This document shows, piece after piece, positions 11,541-23,469 of a DNA stretch of 64,000 nt. A program made the translations under genes and the position numbers. The DNA is from Apiospora phragmitis. Taxonomy: Eukaryota; Ascomycota; Sordariomycetes; Amphisphaeriales; Apiosporaceae. The DNA lies in the NCBI GenBank assembly GCA_038363925.1, contig JAQQWL010000008.1, positions 248,001 through 312,000 of the forward strand, given 5' to 3'. Numbering within the stretch: the stretch's first letter is position 1; each line of letters opens with the position of its first letter. The notes under the pieces are model-generated. The model worked only from the letters and a program-made list of their open reading frames with translations, was not told the origin of the DNA and searched no databases.

Positions 11541-14500
11541 ATCGATATCAGGAAGACCCTTCTCTTCTGTTTGCTACTGCGACTGCTTGCCAAAAAGTCG
11601 AGAGGCGGAGGGATACTCTCAGCTCGAATAGACGGTTCGGTTCGGTCTGATTTAGAGAAAGAAGTGTCGTAAAACTTCGGTGTGCTTTCGTGGGCCACCT
11701 CTTTCCTACACGAGTCGTACAGGTCGGTAGGTAGTTATGTCGATTCGTAGGGATCCCCTTCGCAGACCGAATGTTAGAGTCTTCTGAAGAATATGCAATA
11801 AGAGGGAAGAAATCGGTGGGAAAAAGTGGGCATAACACTGGGTACGCAGCACGAATAAGTCAAGCAGCGGCGCCAGGGTGAATCCACCGCGATCGGGTAT
11901 ATGTACCAGAGGCAGCTGAGGGAAGGGCCAGCAATGCGCTTGCAACAAAAAAAAGAACTCTTGGTCGTTGGCCGAAGAGAGGTGGACTTTGCGGTGCTGG
12001 TTTTTGGCTTACTTGTACGCGACGCGAAGAGTTGCCCCAAGTGTAAGCCCCAAAATGACGCAGAAATTCAAATGGCTGTTTGGTTTCTGTAGCAATTCCT
12101 GGGTTCAGACAAAAATGTCTGAGGCCTTTCTCAGCTCGCACACACGCGCGCGCCGCTTGCCGCCTTGGGGAGGAAAACGAGAAAATGTACAGCCAACTGG
12201 ATTTTCCCCTTTTGCCCAATATTTGGTAATGGAACGCCACTTGGGAAGGGGACAAAAGAAAGAAAATGGATATCTCCTCAATCGTACTCGAGGGTGGGAT
12301 GCCACTTACCAAAAACAAGAGAAGCCCTGAAATCTCGAATTTAGCCGTTGGAAGGATACAGTGGCAGTTGTTCCCAAATAAAAAAAATAACGGCTTGCAC
12401 TTTATAAAACGGCGTCGCCAACCAGAGTGCTATCGGTGGTGGCTAAGGATTTACGAGGTAGGCGGAATTTCGTACAATCAAAACCAACTAAGGGATTGTC
12501 AGAACACCCGGTGCGCTTGTCTCGAGAGGATACCCGGTATGGAAGAAGTATGCAGATGAAATCTCAAGAGTTTCGAGTGGGGCGATAAAGAGCCAGAAGG
12601 GGGGCAAGTCTGCCGTGAGGGTTTTGGGGGGGTGCGGTTTCAAAGAGGGTGACGGACGTCCAAGACGAGACGGGAGGGAAAGCAAAGGAACTTCGAAAAA
12701 GTAGAGAAGTCTTTGGTCGCCCTACCGAGGAATTATCGGAGTAAAAGAAAGCGACGATTGTAGCAGCAGATCTACCACATGGGTCGAAATGGGGTTGCTC
12801 TGTGTGCGGCACTATGGTACTGTAATGGATTGGATGGAGTGGACGAGTGGCCTTCTGGCGAACAGAACGTAACAACGCTTGTCGAGAAATGGCAGGCCCG
12901 TGGGTTGATTATGTTGGGTGTGATGATATGCTGGATTCTGATAGGCACGGAAGGGTGACGATAGAATTTCTAATAGCAGCATCATCACCACCATCTACAT
13001 TTACATCTACTCTATCTCTCACATGTTGTGGTGGTGGTGGTGTTGTTGTCGATGATGGACGACTTTCTTTTTGCATCTCTCCTCCTGTCGGTGACGTGCC
13101 GTCGTCTTCTAGAAAATGGAATCACAATCGTAAACTGGGCAAAAACTCCCCCTCCTCAACTTTTTTTTCTTCCCTCTCCAACTCGATTCCACGACGATTT
13201 CCAAATGGACATCTAAAAGTGGACAGGGTGGGGAGCCCACTATCTTTTTCACAAAGGAGAGGAGGTGGAATTACTTGTCTGTGGAGAAGTTCCTGTCTAG
13301 CTTCCACCCAATATGAGTGCTGGCCAAGACCAGTACGAAGTGTGCTAAGGGAAGGTTGCCTAGTGTGCTCAACCTCCCGCCCTCGATGTCGGTACTGTAC
13401 ATCCGAAATGGGGGCAACAACACACTACCAGTCAGTAATGTTCAGCATAACCAATCCAAGCCTGAAGGTTTACCCGCTGTTGTTTATTTCAACTGTGCCA
13501 CAGGCCTGAGAGGGATTCTCGTAGCAGGATGGCAAGAAGACCGGGTGTCCCTTATATTGTTGTGATTGTCTGTGAGACCGGAGGGACGTGTCCCATTTCT
13601 CCCCTGAGCAACAACACTCACCTGCTTCTTCCGGAGTACATGGCATGCTGTCGTGTAGTGTTGGATGACAAACCCAACGAGAATAAGAATAGGGGACGCA
13701 GTTTCTAGATCGAAGGGAAATATTGTGTGTTCCCTCGGAAAGCGGAAGTTGATGCTTGTCTGCTGTTCAAGTCAAATGAGACATGAGATGATCCTACGGT
13801 ACGTCGTACGTACATACATGCAATCCATACAAGCAATCAACCTCTGAATGGTTTAAATGGCTAAACCCGTACGCACTCTCGTGGTTCGCTATTGAATGAC
13901 GCCAATTTTGATGCAAGGCAGGCCTCTCCAACGCTTCCTCTCTATCCCAAATTGGTCGCCTGCATCTTGACATCGTGCATACATACAGCATATGTACCTG
14001 GATATATAGGGAAACCTGGAGGAGGTGTGTGTATTTTACGGCCATCGATGGGGTTTACGAGTCTTGTACTTTGCTTATTGTTTAGTCTGCTGCCCAATTG
14101 AAGAATGCGGGCGCAACCGCTGTCCGTAACAGTCCATCCGCTCGACATCCATGCCTGGATTTGGCATTTGCTTGCTGCTACTGCTGCTGCTGCTGTACCA
14201 TATGTACATGTAATGTGCATGTAGCTAGCACTGCACAGCGAGTATGTACATGCATGATACAGTATGTCATGTAGGTACATAGTCAGTAAGCAAGGCAGGT
14301 ACTGGATCAGGACCAGGTATCGAGAAACAGGAACCCAATCTTTGGAACCGTCGCACCCGACCACAGCAGAAACAGAGGTATCGTCTCAAGTCGCCAGCTG
14401 GGCGCGCCCAGTGCCGACGGGATGCTCGCTCCCACCCACCGCAACGCACCGGGTGCTTCGCCCAGAGGATCTGCTACTAGCTTCAGCTTCTGGCACTGCT

Positions 14501-17500
14501 GCTACAGTAATGGCCATGTACATAGCAAATAGCTTGCAGCTCGCTTGGCTTATTAGGTTGCGATCGTCAATGGTGCGAGGGTTTTAATTACACCCATCGG
14601 CTGTGATTTCCAGGACGCCCGCGTTTCCGCAGTAAGGACTGGACCTACTTAGGAATAAGCAGCGATATATTTTAGTCATTCCCGCTTAGATCTGCCAGTC
14701 ATTACGGCTGATTGAGTGATGCGGGCCAGCTGTGGGCCAGGGCGTCCCCCGAGTAGCGCCGTGGTCGAGCCAGCGATCATCAATGCTCTCCGTTGGAGAT
14801 TGGCTCCTACTATCGTCAGACTCTTCTTCATCTCAACTGCAATTCCCTCTTCTTTCATGTGTTATCGCGCCGGCCCGGCTGATGGACCCGGTACTGATGT
14901 AATACGCCGGAGTAGGTATCCAAATCCAACCATACGTATGCATGTATGTGGGAGGTAGGTATGTAAGTAGTAAGGATGCTGGTATCCGAAGGGGAATAGC
15001 CAGTCTTAACGGCTCTCTCACTCGTAGCATCTCAGCCGCTGTTTGACGCGCTAACGTGTTGCGAAGGAGATTAACAAGATCTCCTCCGATACCAGTACTG
15101 GATATTCCAATTCCCAAACAACAAATAAAGATGTAACTATGTATACATATAGTCATTACACACGATGAGGAAACCCCAGACATTGGCTCTGGGTACACGA
15201 CGCTCCGAGCGCCTTTGCCGTTTGAACCGGCTCGAATCGGCTCGAAAGGAGGGCCCGAAGGCGTGAAAGGATGCCCATCTGGCCCTTCCTCGACCTGGTC
15301 ACTGCACACCCAGGGTGATAATCTTGGCCGGTACGGAGACGAAGTACGCAGTAGTAGTATGTACAGTATGTACTGGTCCATGGACCAAACCTTTAATTCG
15401 TTTGTGCCCCTCCACTCGTCACATTATGTATCGTCAGATTGTCGGTTGTCCCCCACAGCATTGTTACCGCAAGTTGGTAACCAGCCCCCTTTTCCATCTG
15501 CAGCCCAGCCCCGAATACTGTACTCCCTCCTGTACCGGAGCAGGGCAAATTTGCCTACCGACATAGCTACGCACATACTGTCTGGCCCGTCACCAGCTAA
15601 ATTAAAGCGCATGCATATTCTATACCTCTCTAGCCTCCCAGTCTAGCCCCGTTGCACCCCAGGCCGGCGACTCGAGCACGCGAACTGGCGCGGATCTAGT
15701 GCTGCTCGCGCTCTGGTCCGTCTCGGCCCATCGTGCCAAGGAGGAATTACACAGGCCCAGCTCCTGGTTTAGTCGGATACCTGCCCGCCCATGGAAGTAC
15801 ATGTTACGCGATCTAATCGCCAACACATACCTTTGACTCCATTGTATTGGCAAGCAAGGCCTTCCTTGTAGCTAATAATACATTGGATGCCGATGGACCC
15901 AATCGTATGTTGTACAAGATTAATAATGATGATTGACCCGTGGGGGCGAGTGGCTTTCCGTCTCCCTTACATATGGCAATATTTCCCTGGCTGTATGTGC
16001 AATTTAGCCTCCGGGCCGACACACAGGACAAACGTATGCCAATTCGTTCCACAGCCAATAACCCAGGAGGGTCCTTCTGTCGCATGTGAGATGATGTGTT
16101 TGGGTCCCAAAATCAGGGTCGCCGCCGCCACCAACAGGCCTCGAGGTGTTCCATCTGCCACATACAGCACATAGAAGTCCTCCGGGACGGAAGTAGAATC
16201 TCTTCTTCGGAACTGGTTGCCGTCGCGGAGCCCTGGAGGAGTCCAACCCCACCAATCTTCCAGAATTCCGTACAGTGAGGGCCGGCGCACAACGGACGAG
16301 CTAGACCTGACAAACTACGTCACCTCTGGATACTGTGTATATACGCCACACCTACTCTATCATTTCCAGATATCCGCATACTAGTATGTCACGGCCTAGT
16401 CGTTAAGCTTACTTGTCACGGAATACTCTGTAGCGTATGTATTCACTATACGGGGAGGCTTGCGTTTTAGAATAACTGAATAAAGGTTCCGAATACCTGG
16501 AAACCGCTTCTACATGCCACTACCACTAGAGCCACCTGACCAACTATATGTGCCCGACGCTTCGTCATTATCCCTCTCATTACCACTATCAGACCGTTTG
16601 CTTTTTTCAACTCTTTGACTTGGTGTATTCATCAATTAGATTTGTTAGATTCCACTCTCGACACAATTGTTGCCTGGCCACGCAAGGTGAACAAAGTATA
16701 ATGTGGGAGATTTGTTTATCAGCTCAAGGAACAGTATTATTCTGCCCGAGGCACGAGGAGTTCCATGGCTGACATCTCGTCATTGCATGATGATACCCTT
16801 TCCTTCTTCTTGCCCCTCCGCCTTAGCAGCCCCTCCTTTCCTCTACCGGAATGATTCGAGAAAAGCTAAGGATTGCATCGGAGGAGACTTTGGCGCAGCC
16901 TTGGAAAATGTTCGGCGGTGATCTGCTTCCCGATCCAATCCCACTGCCCAGTTTCCCAGTCCGTCACACACAACACTACGTAGTATGGTCATCATGAGAC
17001 TAGAAAACACCAGAGAAGAAGAATGCATTCGCTTGGCTCATGTCCTTCTTCAGCTTCCCAAAAGGGTAAATCAGTCAGTTGGGTGAGCGACACTTTGCTT
17101 CTACTCGTTAGCAGCCATGGCTAGCTCGGCGCGTAGAAGAACCACGTGCGTTTGGTACCCAATCCCAAAGGAACGGAACTGGAATCAGTCAAGTGAGACA
17201 TACGGTCGGGTCGACTTCGCTCCAAAGTCACATTATCAGAAGTGGTGGGCAGGTAGGTAGGTTACATAGTTGCCTACCTACATAAGTACTGTAGCCTATG
17301 CGGTCGCCCGCTGCAGTCAGCACAAAGCCCGACGATACATATCTCGTCGATCAGTCTAGCCTTTCTTAGTACATGCATGCGTTTTATTAAGAACTGCTGC
17401 AGGTGTTTACTTTTGGTCACTCTTCTGTTGTCGACTCGCAGACTGGTATCCCGATGCTTCCCATCAACACTTGCCAAGGCAGACTCACCTGCCTTCATGA

Positions 17501-19735
17501 GACGACGACCATATTTCCTCCGCGCCAGGGATTGAACTCTATCGCGAAGATGCGCAAGAGGATGTGATGGTCGGTGGCAAGACAATGCTGGCCGCATCAT
17601 CATGATCGTCAGCTTTGGTGACGAGTCCATCCGTCTCTTCATATGTGCGCGCAAGTGTGTAACGTATGTCTTCGAGCCCGAGAAGGCACGACTTTGGCCG
17701 GTCAAATTTGGTTGTGATCCAGGCCAACCCGCCCGTTTGCTCTCCGTTACGTTAGTCCCCAAAGCCCCCTCCTCACAGTGGCACGATTTCCCCACGCCGC
17801 CCAAGCTTTTTTTTTTTTTCTTCCTGCAGGCGCGGGGTGAGCGACCGATGTTTACATAACGACGGGTTCTCATCGTACTATTGAAGTTTCTTCACCGGAT
17901 TTAAAAACGGGCAGAAGAAGTATCCGCAATCATCCTGGTGAAACTTGTGGTTCTGCCCATTGCGACCTGTCTGTCTAACGATGCAGGCCTGGCAAAAGCC
18001 GAACGGTGTGATACTTACCGCTTCCTCTCCGCCCCCCGTGTGCACTTTTGCTCGTGTGATGGCGTGAGAGGAAGGCGAAAGGCGGGCGGGTAGGTGGGGA
18101 GTTGGCTGGCTGGCAATTGCCAGCAAAGTCCAAGGCTGGATGCGCATACGTCAGTTCGATGGCCAGTGGAACGATCTCAGGCTGCGTCCCACAGGGATGG
18201 GATGGTGTGGAATATGCATGTGTAGCTGCCCATGTCTCCCGCAGCGGAGTAGGTAGGCTGTCCCGAACCAACTTCACATGGGAATCATTTGGCACTCTTT
18301 TTTCTGTAGGTGGACAGCAACCAACAACTTCGAAATGCATGCATAATAACAGTATCTAGCCAATCTTACCTCTAAGACGATGGATGTTAGGAACAGCACG
18401 AGCACTCCATGGAGGCCGGATTCCGTATAGTAATTTCCCATGTGAGCTTCGTCCATGAGACCCCCTATAAGCCTGCGCCTTGTTTGGTTTGATTTGCCTT
18501 GTGCTTGTTAGTGAAAGCCCTGCCAACGATGAACTCAAGACTGGTCATCACCTCTAGTGACGATTCCACGAGGCTATGCCGCTTTGCATACTTATATTGG
18601 AGTACTGCCCGTGGGTTTCCGGTCCAGCCCCGGCCCCGGCTCCCATCCCGGACGAATGTACATGAGCCTTCTTCCGCCGTTCGGCCCAGAAGAGATTTCA
18701 CCGTTGAAAAGGAGGGAACTTTTCAGTACCATTTAGGGCTTGGGGCGTGACACATCCTCACACGTCTATTAACACGGTCTATCGAGGTAACTTGGGACAG
18801 AGTCTTCCTATTGCCCTCAATATACAAATTTCTCAGACGAAACGAAGTCATATATTAAAGTGCCATTAAATCCTTTTCCCGCCTGGAGCCTGCTCTTACC
18901 ACGATGCGTGATAGTGAGATCGGATACGCCAGTCGAGCAAAATCCGTAGGAATTCTCGTTCCGGGAGGGGGAATCTACTGACATCGGGTGTACATATATG
19001 AAGCCTTCAATGCACATTCTCTGCTTCATTCGAGTGGCACTGGGACTTTGACCAACCGAGCCTACGAGACCAGAGCCAATTGCCATGGAAATGTCATATC
19101 TTCGTCCTAGGATAGAGTCGAGGATATTCTAATGGGGTGTCAGAGAGATAAGTTGATGTTATCATGATATCAAGATGAGCTCTCCAGCCAACCCTTGGTC
19201 TAGTAGCCATAAAACAAAACCGGGTCGAGATATTATAGGGCTCAGAGTCCCGGGATGCCGTCTCGACAACACCCGTCGATGATATGCTACCCGGTCTACC
19301 TAGATGGTCGCCGGGTGGCCGGCCAGCGGGGCTGGCGCAGAGATTGGTCGCATTGCTAGCATCAACTCTCGGTATAAACCGAGTAACCGACCAATCCCGA
19401 GCGACGCCATCTGCACGTTTTCGACTTTCATAAGCTGCAACCCACTGCCGTTTATGCCTGCCTCTACTGGCATGTGGCTGTCATACAGACACAGGAAGAA
19501 GCTGTAAGCCTCTCACTTGTGCAAGGGACCAAAATGCGATGGAGCTTGATTGGCGTGATGCATGCTTATCTTCGCCGCCAGCCCCTCTAACATGAATATA
19601 CAACATGAAGTAGTGAGGAGGAAAGAGCGAGGGAGAACACATTATTCTCGATTGCCTCGAGGAAAGCACCTGGTCCGATACTCTGCATCGATTACAACAT
19701 CATCTGACCCTCTCAAGTCAACATCATTAGGTATC
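11541..19735. other. Long gene-poor stretch (8.2 kb)
   Basis: Nothing here passes as a gene. The ORFs are short, Ser/Arg/Pro-rich and unconserved in appearance, and no intron-exon chain could be built. Features seen are a GGT/TTG trinucleotide tract near 13021-13050, clusters of GTACATGTAC/CATGCATG-type words at 13800-14290 and 14930-14960, and a T run near 17811-17820. The last few hundred bases should contain the promoter of the phosphodiesterase gene. Confidence 0.5.
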
Positions 19736-21929
19736 ATGTTGGCATTGAGACTCTGCAATGCCATTGTGCTGATGATGGCTCAAGTCGTCCTGGCGTCAGC
19801 GGCCACCACGTCGATCCCGGGCGTGGCTTACTTCACCGTCCCAGCAGCTTTCCCGACCTCGGTCTTCTCCAGCTATTACGGTAAGTCGGGGATAGATAAT
19901 GCAAACAAAAAAAGGACCGCACGTTCTAATACGATCTTACAGTCAAGCCGGGTCCAACGCAAGAACCCCAACCAGCTCTGTACGACCCTATTCTGAACAA
20001 GACGTTCGAACTGGGCGTCACGGATCCCCTGAACATCCCCACCCACGACACGGATCCGGTTTACTACCCCAAGGCTCTTGCCGAACTGAGCGATGCTAGC
20101 GCCGAGGCCGTCATTGCTGCCGCCAAAGCCGAGATCCTAGCCATTGTGAAGGCGGACCACACTGGCTTGACCTCCAACTGTTCTAAATGTATTTCTGCGC
20201 TGTCGGTCGGCCAGATGGCAGCCAAGCTGGCCCCGTCGTACCTTCCCGATGCCATGGTCTCCTTCTGTAAGGAGACCGGCTTCGCATCCAATAGTACGTG
20301 CCAAGCACAGTACGAAGCAGGCAGTTTCGGTGCCACCTGGACGCAGATCCTGTCCCACGCTGAGGTCGTCGGGCTGGACGGCCAGTTCATCTGCGCGGCG
20401 TTGGGCTCGTACTGCCCGCTCCCCAACAAGACGGACACGTTCACGGCCGTCTTCCCCAAGCCCAAGCCTGCGCAGGCGAAGAGGCCACAAAGGAGCAACA
20501 AGATGGTGAAACTCTTACACCTGTCCGATCTGCACCTCGATGCCAGGTACGACGCCGGCTCGGAAGGCAACTGTACGTCAAGCATGTGCTGCCGCCATCC
20601 CGCTACGCATCCGGGTGGCGATGGTGCTGCTGTGGCTGCTCCGATCCAGGTCCCAGCCCCCTTGTATGGGTACTACAAGTGCGACTCGCCCTACTATCTG
20701 GCCCTTGCCGCGCTCCAGTCCATCGGCCCTCTGACCGGCACCTCGAAGGAGAACCCGGCCGCCTTCGCTCTCTACACGGGCGATCTCGTGGCGCACGACC
20801 CCCAGAACCAGCGCTCGCGCGCCTACGTCGAGGACATCGAGCTCTCCGTCTGGCACATGCTCAAGAGCTACATCGGCGGCCCCGTCTACTCGGCGCTGGG
20901 CAACCACGACACCAGCCCGGACAACCTGGACGTGCCCCACGGCATCGATGACGACGGACCCCTCGGCCGGCAACTGTCCTGGAACTACGACCACGTCTCG
21001 TCGCTGTGGAACTACTACGGCTGGCTCGACAACGCCACCGCCGCCGAGGCCGCGACGCACTACGCCGCGTACTCGGTCGTCCCCCCCATGAGCGGCGGCG
21101 GCCTGCGCATCATCACGCTGAACACAGACCTGTACTACAAGAACAACCACTTCGCGTGGCTGCACGCCGCGCACCCGGACTTCAGCGGCATGTTCACCTT
21201 CCTGATCGAGGAGCTGCAGAAGGCCGAGGACGCGGGGCAGCGCGCCTGGATTGTGGGCCACGTGCTGTCGGGCTGGGACAGTTCGAACCCGATGCCCAAC
21301 GGCTCGGACCTGCTGTACCAGATCATCGAACGGTACTCCCCGCACGTCGTGGCCAACGTCTTCTTCGGTCATACCCACGAGGACCAAGCCTTCGTATACT
21401 ACGCCCATAACGGCACCGACGGTCGCTCGGCCGAGACGGCCATCACCTCCGCTTGGGTGGGGCCCTCGCTGACGCCCCCTGACCAACCTCAACTCGGGCT
21501 ACCGACTGTACGAGGTCGACACGGGCACCTGGGACATCCATGAGGCCTACACCTTCTACGCCGACGTCGACTCGTTCCAGGATCTGGATCCGGCGGCGCA
21601 GACCGGGCCCGTCTTCCAGCTCGAGTACTCGACGCGCGAGGCGTACGGGGCCCAGGCCGGAAGCGGACCGGAGGGGTGGCCCGCCGACGCGCCTTTGAAC
21701 GGCACCTTCTGGCACCACGTGACCGAGGCCATGGGAGCGCAACCGCACGCTCGTCGAGATCGTCAACGGATTCCAGGGCAAGAGCAGCATCAGGAGCCCC
21801 AATTGCACGAGTGACGCGTGCGCCGAGGCCAAGATCTGCTACATGCGCAGCGGTTCTGCGCCCCTGGGCAGGCTATGCCCCCAGGGCTTTGGCTCGGTGC
21901 AGAGCCCATACACTGGGAAGAACTTCTAG
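19736..21929 (+). CDS. Secreted acid sphingomyelinase-like metallophosphodiesterase
   Basis: Exon 1 is 19736-19880 and exon 2 is 19943-21929. The intron has GTAAGT and a CAG acceptor, and the join codes YYVKPGP. The predicted protein is 709 residues once two extra bases are removed. A signal peptide (MLALRLCNAIVLMMAQ) is followed by a saposin-like Cys region (CSKC, FCKETGF). The calcineurin-like metal-binding motifs follow in order: LHLSDLHLDARY, LYTGDLVAHD, SALGNHD, WIVGHVLSGW and FFGHTHEDQ. ANCTSS-type Cys residues (GNCTSSMCC) are typical of the acid sphingomyelinase family, which hydrolyses sphingomyelin or related phosphodiesters outside the cell or in acidic compartments. Frameshifts lie at CCCCC 21475-21479 (one extra C) and GGG 21733-21735 (one extra G). 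Uncorrected, the ORF ends at 21543 and loses about 180 residues. The true substrate in fungi is uncertain. Confidence 0.9.
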
Positions 21930-22274
21930 ACTAGATGGATAGCCTCAAGAATTCCTCCTCTAGAGATAATTTGAAAACAGCATGACTGAAAGGTCATGTA
22001 GAAAGAGATAAATAGGCCCTACTACTACTGTTGTCCTGGCTCTCGATGATGCCTTTGTTCCTAGAAGACGAATAAGATAAGCATAATTAATAAATATAAT
22101 TAATATGATATCATTTGCATCTCGACTATCGTGATCACATAAATGAACAATAATAAAATAATAAAATTGATCGATCCGCTCCCCGGAAGACGGTTATCGA
22201 TTCTCATTTGACCCTCCACAGTAGAGGAACCCCTTTTCCAATTTTTTTGAATCCCATCAAGAGCGATAAAGCCT
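21930..22274. other. Short AT-rich region between converging genes
   Basis: This AT-rich stretch (22080-22170 is mostly A and T) sits between two stop codons. It is probably the 3' untranslated regions and terminators of both genes. No ORF is credible. Confidence 0.5.
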
Positions 22275-23469
22275 TTAGATTCTATCGCCATCGGAAGCAG
22301 CAAGACCCTGCTTCCTAGCGAGGTTGAGAGCCTTGAGCTTGGCTGTGCCAAAGCCGACTACACCATCTGCTTGGCTGTCACCCAGCCAGGGCTTCTTAGA
22401 GTCACCGAGCATGCTGCCGGCCAAGAAGTATACCACAAGTCCGATGATGATGCAAACGAAGGCGATGGGATACATGAAGTGGATGGCGTAGCCGAAGACA
22501 TGGATACCGATGATGGTACCCCAGAAGTTGCCGGTGAGCAACGAGATGTCGAAGAAGGCGGCCGAACCCATGCGCAGGATGAATGGAGCCAGCGAGTAGA
22601 AGATGAAGAGGACTAAGGTGTAGCCAACGAGGTACCCGGCGACATCACCGTCCCAGGTGGAGCCAATGAGAGTCGTACGGTCGAAGATGGCACCCGTCAC
22701 GCCATTAACGATGATTCCGAACAGCCCCAGGAACGAGAGTACCTCGTACACGGGTCGCTTGCTCACGAACCACTCCTCGAACACATTGCTGAGCCCATAA
22801 AGGGTGGCGCCGGCGAGACCAAAGAGATCGCCCTTGAGGAGGTTCTCGCCAGGCCCGCCGTTGCTGCCCTGAATGTGGTCACTGGCCAAGAGGATGCCCA
22901 TACCGCCGCAGGCAACCAGAATACCAGCAATCTGGGCCCACTTGTAGCGCACTTTCAAGAGGGCGAAGGATATGATAACGACACAGACAATGGACCAGAA
23001 GTTGAGCAGCTGGGCGGACAGGAGGTTGGTATAACGATAAGCCAAGACAGTGAAGTAGTTCCCCCTCGACGTCCAAGAAGCTGAGGATGGCATATTTCCA
23101 GCCATCACGCAGGACAACCTTGCCCCATTTCTTGAAGCCGTACTGGTAGATGGTGTAGCTCAGGTAAACCAAGGTGAGCAGGACGTAGTTGAACAAGGTT
23201 TGGAAGGCGGGGATGGAAGTGCCCTTGTTCACCAGCAAGGTGGAGAAGGTGTTGGTGCCCGTGATGCACAGCGCAAGAATCTGGCCGAGAAGCACGATCA
23301 TCCAAAAGTCGGCGGTGGCCAGGTAGGAATACCAATGGACTCTCTTGGCCTCGATCTGATGGATGGCAGTCTCGATAACCTCGGGGTTCTCGGTGCCGGC
23401 ACGGCTTCCGGCCGGCGTCGCCCTTACGGTCGTGCCAGAAGCACTACCGGTCTTGTTATCGTAATCCAT
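22275..23469 (-). CDS. SLC35F1/F2/F6-type multi-pass transporter (DUF914 family)
   Basis: This is a single-exon gene of 397 codons after removal of one extra G. A short hydrophilic N-terminus precedes about ten hydrophobic segments. Family-typical stretches are ALCITGTNTFSTLLVNKGTS, IPAFQTLFNYVLLTL, FLDVEGNYFTVLAYRYT, NLLSAQLLNFWSIVCVV, GDLFGLAGATLYGLSNVFEE and LLTGNFWGTIIG, ending in GDSKKPWLGD. Members belong to the drug/metabolite transporter superfamily and sit in endomembranes or the plasma membrane; the cargo of fungal ones is unclear. The frame breaks at CCCCC 23061-23065 (plus strand), where GDVEG is read with five G instead of four. That separates the N-terminal half from the C-terminal half in the literal sequence. 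I chose the ATG at 23467-23469; the frame is open a little further up without an ATG. Confidence 0.9.

Noticed and set aside
12847..13509. A 220-codon plus-strand frame
   Set aside because: Composition reflects GGT and TCT simple repeats; no splice signals or motifs.
17274..17873. A 199-codon minus-strand frame in the gene-poor region
   Set aside because: No signal of selection, a Lys run from a T homopolymer, and competing frames on the other strand.
20578..21492. A 304-codon open frame antisense to the sphingomyelinase-like gene
   Set aside because: It is a shadow of GC-rich coding sequence. The product is Val/Arg/Gly-biased, has no domain, and the sense strand has unmistakable metallophosphatase motifs.
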